Assembly: GCF_021559775.1 (NCBI RefSeq)
Contig: NZ_CP056047.1
Location: 1,488,001-1,552,000 of the forward strand
Origin: Gillisella vitis
GTDB lineage: Bacteria; Pseudomonadota; Alphaproteobacteria; Rhizobiales; Rhizobiaceae
Reading direction: 5' to 3'
DNA length: 64,000 bases
The notes beneath the pieces were generated by a model that had not been told where the DNA came from, searched no databases, and saw only the letters and a program-made list of their open reading frames with translations. The stretch's first letter is position 1. Every line of letters begins with the position of its first letter. Both the position numbers and the translations under genes were made by a program. Below are positions 16,692-25,422 of this stretch, piece by piece.

Positions 16692-16752
16692 GTCCTCAAA
16701 AGCGGAAATGGCATAAAGATCTTTTGAAAATTTGGTTTGATGCGCTGCTCGA

Positions 16753-16992
16753 TCAGTCTGGAATCAAGTCGGAGATCTGTCCCTGCGATACCAGCAGGCG
16801 TGGGTTCGTCATGTTTCCATTTTCCTCATCGATTGTGATTGCGTATGCAGCAACGCCAATGTAGCGAGCTGCCATGGCGCCAGCAATTTTCTCTGCTGAA
16901 GCCACGCTTGAAGCTTGGCGCATATCGCCCGGCACAATACCGGCGCGGTTCTTTTTGAACTGCACGACAATAATTTTTTCAGCGTCAGACAT
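16753..16992 (-). CDS. SOS-controlled 79-residue protein, paralogue B
   Basis: 79 residues, MSDAEKIIVVQFKKNRAG..., near-identical in protein to the gene at 12412-12651. Most DNA differences between the copies are synonymous. An SOS box lies 20 bases upstream and a GAGG-type ribosome site precedes the ATG. It precedes the integrase remnant in the same direction. Together with paralogue A it brackets the RelA/SpoT gene as direct repeats about 4.3 kb apart. Function unknown. Confidence 0.7.
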   Translation of the reverse strand: MSDAEKIIVVQFKKNRAGIVPGDMRQASSVASAEKIAGAMAARYIGVAAYAITIDEENGNMTNPRLLVSQGQISDLIPD

Positions 16993-17012
16993 GATACTAT
17001 CCTCTCTCTTTT

Positions 17013-17027
17013 GTTCTCTTTATGTTC
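17013..17027 (-). promoter_or_regulatory. LexA (SOS) box
   Basis: GTTC-TCTTTAT-GTTC, a perfect SOS-box match, 20 bases upstream of the 79-residue gene starting at 16992. Confidence 0.85.
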
Positions 17028-17225
17028 TTTTTTCGAGAAAAGTCAATGCCGTTTTTTCACGTGTCCATTGGAACGCGGTGAGCAAAATTCTTCGAGATTG
17101 CCACTTGTGGCCAGGCAGTCGCCGCAAACGGATATCGTGGCGACTGGCCAACTTGGGTGAAGGCGACGTATAAATTGCGAAGAACTGGCGTTCGTCCTGC
17201 CGGGCCTTGGCTAAGCCTTCCGCAC

Positions 17226-17357
17226 TTATTTCTTTTTTGTCGAGGATTCGCTGTTCTTGACCTGTGAGCCGAGCGTGGGCGCTACGGCTTTATCCACTGT
17301 CTTGTCCTTCTTCGGCTTTCGCGTTTCCTTGTTGCCGCGTACCTGACCTTTAGCCAT
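17226..17357 (-). CDS. Small basic protein, rhizobial conserved-hypothetical type
   Basis: 43 residues, MAKGQVRGNKETRKPKKDK..., from ATG 17357, which follows a strong GGAGGAA ribosome site; the longer upstream frame is not needed. It is very Lys-rich and probably disordered. Short proteins beginning MAKGQ.RGNKE.RKPKK are widespread in rhizobia, so this marks the return to core chromosome. Function unknown; nucleic-acid binding is possible from composition only. Confidence 0.65.
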   Translation of the reverse strand: MAKGQVRGNKETRKPKKDKTVDKAVAPTLGSQVKNSESSTKKK

Positions 17358-17469
17358 TGTCGTTTCCTCCGTGTTGAGAATGACAGCTAGCCGCGATTGC
17401 CGGGTGAAAAGCAAGCGAAATCCGACGGATGAGCAGTGCCTCAAACCTGTTTGCCTACCTTGTCATTCC

Positions 17470-19575
17470 TCATCCAGCCCGCAGGAACCGGACGGCCTCA
17501 TCGCGGCGGTGCAGGTAGAGCAATGTGCGCACCGCTTCGCCGCGTGCCGAGGTCAGGTCGGGGTCGCGTTCCAGCAGATAGGCGGCGTCCTTGCGAGCGA
17601 TTTCCAGGAGGTCGGCATGGTGTTCAAGACTGGCGATGCGAAAGCCGGGCGTGCCGGATTGGCGGGTGCCGAGTAGCTCGCCTTCGCCGCGCAGCTTCAG
17701 GTCTTCTTCGGCAATCAGGAAGCCGTCCTCGCTGTCGCGCAGGATTGACAGTCGCGCCTTTCCGGTTTCGCCCAGTGGGCCTTTATAAAGAAGGATGCAG
17801 GAAGAGGCTTCCGCGCCGCGTCCGACCCGGCCGCGCAACTGGTGTAGTTGCGCAAGGCCGAAGCGTTCGGCATGTTCGATCACCATGATTGTCGCGTCCG
17901 GCACGTCCACACCGACTTCCACCACTGTGGTTGCGACCAGCAGCCGTGTTTCACCGCTCTTGAAAGCCAGCATGGCGGCGTCTTTTTCCTCGCCCTTCAT
18001 GCGGCCATGCACGAGGCCGATGGGGGCCTTGAGGCACATCTTCAGCACCTCGAAGCGTTCCTCGACCGACATCAGCTCCGATTCCTCGGTTTCCTCAACC
18101 AGCGGGCAGATCCAATAGGCTTTCTTGCCGGAAGCAATTGCGGCCTGGAGGCGGTCAACGATATCGCCGATGCGCTCCACAGGCACGGTCACTGTCTGGA
18201 TCGGCTTGCGGCCCGCCGGTTTTTCGGTGAGCTTGGAGACATCCATGTCGCCGAAGGCGGCCAGAACCAGCGTGCGCGGAATGGGCGTGGCGGTCATGAC
18301 CAGCATGTGCGGCGAAACGCCCTTGGCTGTCAGCCGCAGCCGCTGGTGTACACCAAAGCGATGCTGCTCATCGACTACAGCCAGCATGAGATTGTGATAA
18401 TTGACCGAATCCTGAAACAGCGCGTGGGTGCCAATAACTATTTGCGCTTGGCCGGAGGCTATTCGCTCCAGCACCGCTTCACGCTCGCGGCCCTTGGTGC
18501 GTCCAGTCAGCACATCGACGGCGATTCCGGCAGCCGCCGCCATTTTTGATAGAGTCGCATGATGCTGGCGCGCCAGAATTTCGGTCGGCGCCATCAGCAC
18601 GGCCTGGCCGCCGTTTTCCACCACAGCCGCCATCGCCAGCAGCGCCACCAGCGTCTTGCCCGCGCCGACATCGCCCTGGACCAGGCGCAACATGCGGCTG
18701 TCGCTTTCCATATCTTTCAAAATATCGGCAACAGCGTCCTTCTGGCTGTTGGTGGGGGTAAAGGGCAGGGCGGCAAGGATTTTTCCGCTCATTTCGCCCG
18801 TGGCGCGAACCGGTGTTCCCGCCACCTTGCGCAAGCGTTGACGCACCAGTGCCAGAGAGACCTGGCCCGCCAGAAATTCATCATAGGCCAGCCTGCGCCG
18901 GGCCGGGGCCTGCGGATCCACATCCTTTTCATCACGGGGGCTGTGCAATCGCTCAAAACTTGGTTTGACAGCGTCGAAACCTTGTTTCGTCACCAGTGCC
19001 GGATCGATCCATTCGGCAAAGTCCGGCAAGCGTTCCACAGCGTGGTCGATTGCCTTTTTCAGCACTTTCGGCGAAAGGCCGGCCGTAAGCGGATAGACCG
19101 GCTCGACCAGCGGCATGGTCGCCGCCTCGCTGGCCTTGACCATGAAATCCGGGTGGACCATCGAGGGGCGACCATTGAACCAGTCGATTTTTCCCGAAAC
19201 CGTGATGATCTCATCGACCGGCAAGGCTTTTTCCAGCCAATTGCCCTTGGCGCGAAAGAATGTCAGCGCTAATTCACCGGTCTCGTCATGCAGGAAAACC
19301 CGGTAGGGCGCGTTGCGATTTTCCTTAGGCGCAGGTGTGTGGCGGTCTACCCGGCCCGTCACGGTGACGATGGCACCTTGCGGGGCCCGGGCAATTCCTG
19401 GCTGGTTGCGCCGGTCGATCAGGCGATGGGGGCTTAAGAACAGCAGATCGACGACACGCGCATCCTCGGCGTCTTCGCGGCCCAACAGGCTCGCCAGCAA
19501 TTGCGCCAGCTTCGGACCAACGCCCGGCAGGGTGGAAACGGAGGCAAACAGGGGATCGAGCAGGGATGGACGCAT
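17470..19575 (-). CDS. recG: ATP-dependent DNA helicase RecG
   Basis: 701 residues from ATG 19575 (MRPSLLDPLFASVSTLPGVG), the usual RecG length; upstream in-frame starts lie in repeat DNA and are rejected. The N-terminal wedge/OB domain spans about 60-160. Walker A, GDVGAGKT, is at 301-308, followed by the DEQH box of motif II, motif III TATPIPRT and the C-terminal TRG-type 'HQLRGRVGRG' region. RecG remodels stalled replication forks and Holliday junctions. Divergent from sdhE, with rhizobial repeats between. Confidence 0.97.
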   Translation of the reverse strand: MRPSLLDPLFASVSTLPGVGPKLAQLLASLLGREDAEDARVVDLLFLSPHRLIDRRNQPGIARAPQGAIVTVTGRVDRHTPAPKENRNAPYRVFLHDETGELALTFFRAKGNWLEKALPVDEIITVSGKIDWFNGRPSMVHPDFMVKASEAATMPLVEPVYPLTAGLSPKVLKKAIDHAVERLPDFAEWIDPALVTKQGFDAVKPSFERLHSPRDEKDVDPQAPARRRLAYDEFLAGQVSLALVRQRLRKVAGTPVRATGEMSGKILAALPFTPTNSQKDAVADILKDMESDSRMLRLVQGDVGAGKTLVALLAMAAVVENGGQAVLMAPTEILARQHHATLSKMAAAAGIAVDVLTGRTKGREREAVLERIASGQAQIVIGTHALFQDSVNYHNLMLAVVDEQHRFGVHQRLRLTAKGVSPHMLVMTATPIPRTLVLAAFGDMDVSKLTEKPAGRKPIQTVTVPVERIGDIVDRLQAAIASGKKAYWICPLVEETEESELMSVEERFEVLKMCLKAPIGLVHGRMKGEEKDAAMLAFKSGETRLLVATTVVEVGVDVPDATIMVIEHAERFGLAQLHQLRGRVGRGAEASSCILLYKGPLGETGKARLSILRDSEDGFLIAEEDLKLRGEGELLGTRQSGTPGFRIASLEHHADLLEIARKDAAYLLERDPDLTSARGEAVRTLLYLHRRDEAVRFLRAG

Positions 19576-19644
19576 GATGGCGGCAAAATGCCGTGTGATG
19601 AGGCGCATTGCAAGGCTGACAAGGCAATTGTGAGCGGGTATACA

Positions 19645-19791
19645 GCATCGGACTGAAAAGTGGGAACCGGTTTTCAGGCATGTCCGATGTGGTGAGAAAA
19701 GCATCGGACTGAAAAGTGGCTACCGGTTTTTCGGAATATCCGATGCGATGAAAAAGCATCGGACCGAAAAGTGGGAACCGGTTTTTCTGTA
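19645..19791. repeat. Three tandem copies of a 55-56 base rhizobial intergenic repeat
   Basis: Copies start at 19645, 19701 and 19756. Each contains GCATCGGAC(T/C)GAAAAGTGG, then ACCGGTTTT, and in the first two a partner TCCGATG that could pair with the CATCGGA start. This short element is scattered through rhizobial genomes; here it is tandemly amplified upstream of recG. Confidence 0.75.
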
Positions 19792-19827
19792 GGGTGATGT
19801 TGTGAGGAAGCACCGGGTTCTCGGCTT

Positions 19828-19895
19828 CGCAGCCCCCTCATCCGCCTGCCGGCACCTTCTCCCCGATGGGGAGAAGAGGGATGGAGCCGACAGGT
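19828..19895. repeat. Rhizobial palindromic intergenic repeat
   Basis: Contains CCCCTCATCCGCCTGCCGGC followed by CTTCTCCCC-GAT-GGGGAGAAG, a hairpin-forming element of the family found in many rhizobial intergenic regions. Confidence 0.7.
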
Positions 19896-20041
19896 GCGGT
19901 GCGTTTTCAGTGAGGCGAGGACCGCCGAGCGAAGGCGCGGGAGTGACGAACCGCTTGCTCCGTTATGACTTGTGAAAACCGGTCTACGAGAAAATTCGAT
20001 GCGAAGCCAAGAGGTTCGGCATCAACAGGAAGGTGAATGAC

Positions 20042-20389
20042 ATGACTGGTCTGGTTCGCAGCAGCGCCGATCTCGATCCCCGCCGCAGGCGTATTCTGTT
20101 TCGCTGTTGGCATCGGGGTATCCGGGAGATGGACCTGATGCTCGGCCAGTTTGCCGAAGCCGAGATCAGCGCACTCAGCGATGCCGAGCTGGATGATCTC
20201 GAACTGATCATGGCTGAAGAAGACAATGACCTGATCAGCTGGATCAATGGCGCAGCCCCTGTGCCAGCCCATATTCAGATCCCGTTGTTTGACCGCATTG
20301 CCGCGACCCGACCTGATTTTTCGCCTGTCGATGGTTCGGCCATTGCCTTGTCGTCCAGGCCTGATGCGAGTGCTGTGACCGAAAAATGA
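20042..20389 (+). CDS. sdhE: Succinate dehydrogenase flavinylation factor SdhE
   Basis: 115 residues from ATG 20042, eight bases after AGGAAGG. The RRRRILFRCWHRGIREMD block (about 14-31), with its RG-x-x-E-x-D motif, and the following LSDAELDDLELIMAEEDNDLISWI helices are diagnostic of the SdhE/YgfY family, which helps attach FAD covalently to SdhA. The C-terminal 35 residues are a variable tail. It overlaps mfd by four bases (ATGA), an arrangement common in Rhizobiales. Confidence 0.9.
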   Translation: MTGLVRSSADLDPRRRRILFRCWHRGIREMDLMLGQFAEAEISALSDAELDDLELIMAEEDNDLISWINGAAPVPAHIQIPLFDRIAATRPDFSPVDGSAIALSSRPDASAVTEK

Positions 20390-23300
20390 TTTCCCTGTTT
20401 GATGCAAAGAAGACGGCAGCGGCTACGTCCGCTGTTACCCTCTCGCCTGTGCCTGATGGTATGGACGCTTTTCTGGTGGCGGAACTGGCGCGGCAGGGCA
20501 GGCCTGTCGCCTATCTTCTGTCGGATTCCAGCCGGATGAACGATATCGAGCAGATGCTCGGCTTCTGCGCGCCTGATATTCCGGTGCTGACCTTGCCCGC
20601 CTGGGATTGTCTGCCCTATGACCGGGTTTCGCCCAGCGCCGATATTTCCGCCCGCAGGCTCTCGGCACTGTCGGGGCTGATTGCTCATGCCCGAAAGCCG
20701 CATCCAGGCATTGTTCTTGTCACTGCCAATGCCATGCTGCAAAAGCTGGCACCGGCTGACGTTATCGAAAGCCTTTCCTTTTCGGCCCGCCCCGGCAATC
20801 AGGTGAAGATGGACGACATTGCCGCCCGCTTGTCGCGTAATGGTTTTGAGCGCGTCGATACGGTGCGCGAAGTCGGCGAATTTGCGGTGCGAGGCGGCAT
20901 TCTCGATGTCTTCGTGCCGGGCTCTGAAGAGCCGGTGCGGCTGGATTTCTTTGGCGATACGCTGGAGAGCATCCGCAGTTTCGATCCGGCCAGCCAGCGC
21001 ACCATCGGCCAGGTCCGCTCGCTTGATTTGAACCCGATGAGCGAAGTGACGCTGACGCCGGAAAGCATCAGCCGGTTTCGCAAGAATTACCTGTCGCTGT
21101 TTGGTGCGGCCACCCGCGACGATGCGCTGTACACCGCCGTGTCCGAAGGCCGCCGTTATGCGGGCATGGAACACTGGATGCCGCTGTTTCATGAAAAGCT
21201 GGAGACGGTGTTCGATTATCTCACCGATTTCCGGGTGGTGCTCGACCATACGGTGCGCGAATCCGCCGAGGAACGCGGCAAGCTGATCCGCGACTATTAC
21301 GAGGCGCGGTTGAACAGCGCGACGCCCGGCAAGGGTCATTTGGCGCAGGGCACACCTTATAAACCGATACCGCCGGAATATCTCTATTTAGGGGCGGCGG
21401 AGTTTGCCAAGAAGCTAGAAGCGCTGAACCCGATCCGTCTGACGCCGTTTGCCGAGCCGGATAGCGAGGGCCGCAAGATTGTCGAACTCTCCGCCCGCTC
21501 CGGCCCGCGCTGGGCGAAGCTGGCTGCGCAGGAAAGCAGCGAGACCAAGGCTGATGGCGAGGCGCAACGGGTCAATGTCTTTACCCAGGCGGTAAAATAT
21601 ATTTCCGACAAGCGGGCGTCCGGCTCCAAGGTGCTGATTACTGGCTGGTCGGAAGGTTCGCTCGACCGGCTGTTGCAGGTGTTGAACGAGCACGGGCTGG
21701 AGCGGCTAAAGCCTGTTACTGCCCTGAAGGATCTCGATCAGCTTGGCAAGGGTCATGCGGCAACCGCCGTTCTGGCTCTGGAGGGTGGGTTTGAGGTGGG
21801 CGAACTCGTGGTGGTCGGCGAGCAGGATATTCTCGGCGATCGCATGGTGCGCCGGTCCAAGCGTCGCAAGCGGGCCGCTGATTTCATCTCTGAGGTTGCC
21901 GGGCTGGACGAAGGCTCGATCGTCGTCCATGCCGAGCATGGCATTGGCCGGTTTATCGGATTGCGCACCATCCAGGCGGCGGGCAGTCAGCATGCCTGTC
22001 TGGAACTGCAATATGCCGATGAGGCCAAACTGTTCCTGCCGGTCGAAAATATCGAGCTTCTGTCGCGCTACGGCTCGGAAGGCAGCGAAGCGCAACTGGA
22101 CAAGCTGGGCGGCGGCGCCTGGCAGATGCGCAAGGCCAAGCTGAAGAAACGCCTGCTGGATATGGCAGGCGGGCTGATCCGTATTGCAGCCGAGCGGATG
22201 ATGCGGTCTGCGCCGGTGCTGGCCACGACTGAAGGCTTCTACGACGAATTTGCCGCGCGGTTCCCCTATGAGGAAACCGAGGACCAGATGAATGCCATCG
22301 AGGCGGTGCGTGGCGATCTGGCTGCCGGACGTCCGATGGACCGGCTGATCTGTGGCGATGTCGGCTTCGGCAAGACGGAAGTGGCGCTGCGCGCCGCCTT
22401 TGTTGCGGCTATGAACGGTATTCAGGTGGCGGTCGTGGTGCCGACGACGCTTTTGGCGCGCCAGCATTTCAAGACGTTTTCCGAGCGGTTTCGCGGTCTG
22501 CCAATCCGCATCCAGCAGGCCTCGCGGCTGGTCGGTACCAAGGAACTCAACCTCGTCAAGAAGGAAGTGGCTGAGGGCAAGACCGATATTGTCGTCGGCA
22601 CCCATGCTCTCCTGGGGTCGGGCATAAAATTCGCCAATCTTGGCCTGCTGGTGATTGATGAAGAGCAGCATTTTGGCGTCAAGCATAAGGAACGGCTGAA
22701 AGAGTTGAAGAGCGACGTGCATGTGCTGACGCTGTCGGCGACGCCCATTCCACGCACCTTGCAGCTGGCGATGACCGGCGTGCGCGAATTGTCGCTGATC
22801 ACCACGCCGCCAGTGGACCGTATGGCGGTGCGCACCTTCATTTCGCCCTTCGATCCGCTGGTGATCCGCGAAACGCTGATGCGCGAACATTATCGCGGCG
22901 GCCAGAGCTTCTATGTCTGCCCGCGTCTGGCGGATCTTGCCGATATCAAGGCATTTCTGGAGTCGGATGTGCCGGAATTGAAAGTGGCGATTGCCCATGG
23001 CCAGATGGCGGCGGGCGAGCTGGAAGACATCATGAACGCCTTCTATGAAGGCCGCTATGATGTTCTGCTGTCGACCACCATTGTCGAATCCGGGCTGGAT
23101 GTGCCGACCGCGAATACTCTCATTGTCCACCGCGCCGACATGTTCGGCCTGGCGCAGCTCTACCAGATCCGCGGCCGGGTCGGACGCTCCAAGGTGCGGG
23201 CCTTCGCGCTGCTGACCTTGCCAGTCAACAAGGTGCTGACGACCAGTGCCGAGCGGCGGCTGAAAGTGCTGCAATCGCTGGATACGTTGGGCGCGGGCTT

Positions 23301-23913
23301 CCAGCTTGCCAGCCACGATCTCGATATTCGCGGCGCTGGCAATCTGCTGGGCGAGGAACAATCCGGCCATATCAAGGAAGTCGGCTTCGAGCTTTACCAG
23401 CAAATGCTGGAGGAGGCCGTGGCCGAGGTGAAGGGCGAGGACGAGGTCGTCGATAGCGGCTGGTCGCCGCAAATCCAGGTCGGCACCTCGGTGATGATCC
23501 CCGACGAATACGTGCCAGACCTGCATCTACGCCTTGGCCTGTATCGCCGCCTGGGCGAATTGACCGAATTGAACGATATCGACGGCTTCGGCGCCGAGTT
23601 GATCGACCGGTTCGGGCCGCTGCCAGCGGAAGTGCAGAACCTGTTGAAGGTGGTCTATGTCAAGGCGCTGTGCCGCAAGGCCAATGTCGAAAAGCTGGAA
23701 GCCGGTCCGAAGGGCGTCGTGGTTCAGTTCCGCAACAAGCTGTTCCCCAACCCGGCAGCTTTGGTCGGCTTCATCGCCAAACAGGGCAGCATGGCCAAGA
23801 TCCGTCCAGACCACAGTGTGTTCCTGACCCGCGATCTGCCAACGCCCGAGAAACGGCTGGCGGGTGCGGCGACCATCATGGCGCAATTGGCGGAACTGGC
23901 CAAGGTGAAGTGA
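20386..23913 (+). CDS. mfd: Transcription-repair coupling factor Mfd
   Basis: 1175 residues. It has the UvrB-homology N-terminus, an RNA-polymerase-interacting CarD-like domain near 500-570 (GSIVVHAEHGIGRFIGL), Walker A GDVGFGKT near 657-664, DEEQHFG near 758, TATPIPRT motif III, a TRG region (YQIRGRVGRS) and a C-terminal TRCF domain. Mfd displaces stalled RNA polymerase and recruits UvrA. It is co-transcribed with sdhE through the ATGA overlap. Confidence 0.97.
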   Translation: MISLFDAKKTAAATSAVTLSPVPDGMDAFLVAELARQGRPVAYLLSDSSRMNDIEQMLGFCAPDIPVLTLPAWDCLPYDRVSPSADISARRLSALSGLIAHARKPHPGIVLVTANAMLQKLAPADVIESLSFSARPGNQVKMDDIAARLSRNGFERVDTVREVGEFAVRGGILDVFVPGSEEPVRLDFFGDTLESIRSFDPASQRTIGQVRSLDLNPMSEVTLTPESISRFRKNYLSLFGAATRDDALYTAVSEGRRYAGMEHWMPLFHEKLETVFDYLTDFRVVLDHTVRESAEERGKLIRDYYEARLNSATPGKGHLAQGTPYKPIPPEYLYLGAAEFAKKLEALNPIRLTPFAEPDSEGRKIVELSARSGPRWAKLAAQESSETKADGEAQRVNVFTQAVKYISDKRASGSKVLITGWSEGSLDRLLQVLNEHGLERLKPVTALKDLDQLGKGHAATAVLALEGGFEVGELVVVGEQDILGDRMVRRSKRRKRAADFISEVAGLDEGSIVVHAEHGIGRFIGLRTIQAAGSQHACLELQYADEAKLFLPVENIELLSRYGSEGSEAQLDKLGGGAWQMRKAKLKKRLLDMAGGLIRIAAERMMRSAPVLATTEGFYDEFAARFPYEETEDQMNAIEAVRGDLAAGRPMDRLICGDVGFGKTEVALRAAFVAAMNGIQVAVVVPTTLLARQHFKTFSERFRGLPIRIQQASRLVGTKELNLVKKEVAEGKTDIVVGTHALLGSGIKFANLGLLVIDEEQHFGVKHKERLKELKSDVHVLTLSATPIPRTLQLAMTGVRELSLITTPPVDRMAVRTFISPFDPLVIRETLMREHYRGGQSFYVCPRLADLADIKAFLESDVPELKVAIAHGQMAAGELEDIMNAFYEGRYDVLLSTTIVESGLDVPTANTLIVHRADMFGLAQLYQIRGRVGRSKVRAFALLTLPVNKVLTTSAERRLKVLQSLDTLGAGFQLASHDLDIRGAGNLLGEEQSGHIKEVGFELYQQMLEEAVAEVKGEDEVVDSGWSPQIQVGTSVMIPDEYVPDLHLRLGLYRRLGELTELNDIDGFGAELIDRFGPLPAEVQNLLKVVYVKALCRKANVEKLEAGPKGVVVQFRNKLFPNPAALVGFIAKQGSMAKIRPDHSVFLTRDLPTPEKRLAGAATIMAQLAELAKVK

Positions 23914-23918
23914 CAGCA

Positions 23919-23940
23919 GAGGCGGTCCATCGACCGCCTC
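23919..23940. terminator. Convergent hairpin between mfd and lysE-type gene
   Basis: A nine-base perfect stem, GAGGCGGTC with GACCGCCTC, and a four-base loop between the convergent stops. There is no T tract, so its efficiency is uncertain. Confidence 0.4.
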
Positions 23941-23956
23941 CAGGCGACCCCTGGCG

Positions 23957-24595
23957 TCAGGCGGCTGCCTTGCGCCAACCGGCGGCAACCAGGCCAGCGC
24001 CGATCATCAGTGAACCACCGGTTCTGTTGACCCAGCGCTGCACATTAGGCTTGCGGATTGATTTGCGTGCCATTGACGCCATGATGGCATAGGTGGCGGC
24101 GTTCAATGTGGCGAGCACCAGGAAGGTTGCTTCGAAAATCACCATCTGCAAGGCCAGCGGTTCGGCAGTGTTCAGGAATTGGGGCAGGAAGGCCACGAAA
24201 AACAGGATGCTTTTCGGGTTGAGCGCGGTCACGGCATAGGTGTGCAGGAAGATTCTCAGAGGCTTTTCAGCGGAGAGCTGGCTGCCGTCCTCGGCCTCCT
24301 GTCTTGTCATGACCGGTGCCCGCCAAAGCTTGATGCCGAGATAGATTAGATAGGCAGCGCCAATGTATTTCAGCAGTGTGAAGACCATCGCCGAGGTGGC
24401 CAGAAGCGCGCCGAGCCCCAGCATGGAGGCGGTCATGGCGGTAAAATCACCCAGCGCCACCCCCGCTACCGTTGCCTTGGCCACAGAGCGCCCATGTCCA
24501 AGCGCATAGGAAATCACCAGAACGATGGTTGGCCCTGGAATGGCGAGAACGACCGCGGCAGTGGCAACAAATGCAAGCCAGATTTGAAATGTCAT
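23957..24595 (-). CDS. LysE/RhtB-family amino-acid exporter
   Basis: 212 residues from ATG 24595, which follows AGGAGAG. Five to six hydrophobic helices and the family signature near the N-terminus (AIPGPTIVLVISYALGHGRSVA, a variant of the G-P-x-x-x-x-x-x-x-x-x-x-G-R motif) place it in the LysE superfamily. Such proteins export amino acids, homoserine lactones or related compounds across the inner membrane. Substrate cannot be read from sequence. Convergent with mfd. Confidence 0.9.
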   Translation of the reverse strand: MTFQIWLAFVATAAVVLAIPGPTIVLVISYALGHGRSVAKATVAGVALGDFTAMTASMLGLGALLATSAMVFTLLKYIGAAYLIYLGIKLWRAPVMTRQEAEDGSQLSAEKPLRIFLHTYAVTALNPKSILFFVAFLPQFLNTAEPLALQMVIFEATFLVLATLNAATYAIMASMARKSIRKPNVQRWVNRTGGSLMIGAGLVAAGWRKAAA

Positions 24596-24663
24596 GAAAC
24601 TCTCCTGAAACAGTTTTCAGTGAGCAATCCATGAAAAAAGGCAGATGGCAAGTCGCCTTGACG

Positions 24664-25422
24664 CTATCTCAACCGCTCGGCAAGAAAACGGGCTGCCCGT
24701 TTATGGGCTTGTTTCGCGAGAGGTGTTTCTGGTTTCAGAAAAAAGTCATGTCCGCCACCGTCAAAGATCGAGAGCTCAGTTGCCATTCCAAGGAATTTGG
24801 CCTGCTCTGATAATGTCTTTGCCATCGAGACAGGGAACACACGGTCCTCGCTCCCCCAGACGATTAGGAGGGGAGGAGCCGTGCGAACGGATTGAGAATA
24901 ACCAGCGGGAAAGCCACCGTCCACGAGCACCAGGGCATTGGCATCTTGCCGGTTTACCGTTGCGGTGATGGCGATTTGCGCGCCCAGCGAAATTCCGAGA
25001 ACGCCGATTTTCCGGTCCTCTGGAGATTGTCTCTTGAGAAACAGTAGAACATCCCGGACAGCAGCGCTCCATCGGGCCATGTGGCTTGTGTAATATTGGA
25101 TGCGGCCTGCCGCACCCTTCGCATGGCCAATGGCAGTCAAATCTGCGTCTGAAACGGCATGAACCAGATAGGCATCAAGCCCTGCCTTATCGAGACTTTG
25201 AGCAAGATCGTCATAGGCTGCTGATCGGAAGCCTTTGCTACCGCTCAGGATGATAACGGCTGGGCGCTTCTGAGGTGCGCGCCTCTCGAATGCCTCTATT
25301 GCGATATCGCCCTGCGTCGTCTTGACCATTGCCGTTTGACGGGCGTTTGCCCGTGACGGGGTGCAAGAGATGAAAGCCAGACACAATATCGTCGTGGCCA
25401 ACAAACGACAGCAATGCAGCAT
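24664..25422 (-). CDS. Dienelactone-hydrolase-like alpha/beta hydrolase, probable lipoprotein
   Basis: 252 residues from ATG 25422, which overlaps the EamA stop by one base (TGATG) behind a GGAGGAG site. The signal peptide ends in a lipobox-like AFISC. The nucleophile motif is GISLGAQ near residue 145; the acid is in WGSEDRVFP and the histidine in GGGHDFF, giving a complete Ser-Asp-His triad in the usual order. Periplasmic or membrane-anchored esterase activity is likely; the substrate is unknown. Confidence 0.8.
   Translation of the reverse strand: MLHCCRLLATTILCLAFISCTPSRANARQTAMVKTTQGDIAIEAFERRAPQKRPAVIILSGSKGFRSAAYDDLAQSLDKAGLDAYLVHAVSDADLTAIGHAKGAAGRIQYYTSHMARWSAAVRDVLLFLKRQSPEDRKIGVLGISLGAQIAITATVNRQDANALVLVDGGFPAGYSQSVRTAPPLLIVWGSEDRVFPVSMAKTLSEQAKFLGMATELSIFDGGGHDFFLKPETPLAKQAHKRAARFLAERLR

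Larger units (their letters stand above)
19576..20041. other. Divergent recG/sdhE intergenic region with repeats
   Basis: No gene. It contains three tandem copies of a short palindrome-bearing repeat and one GGGGAGAAG-type palindrome (both listed separately). Promoters of recG and sdhE must lie here or between the repeats. Confidence 0.6.

Noticed and set aside
17041..17225. Possible tRNA attachment site beside the integrase remnant
   Set aside because: No cloverleaf, CCA-end or T-loop-like sequence could be recognised in this stretch.
21706..23526. 606-residue minus-strand frame opposite mfd
   Set aside because: It is the complement of a clear Mfd frame; long antisense frames are expected in GC-rich coding DNA.
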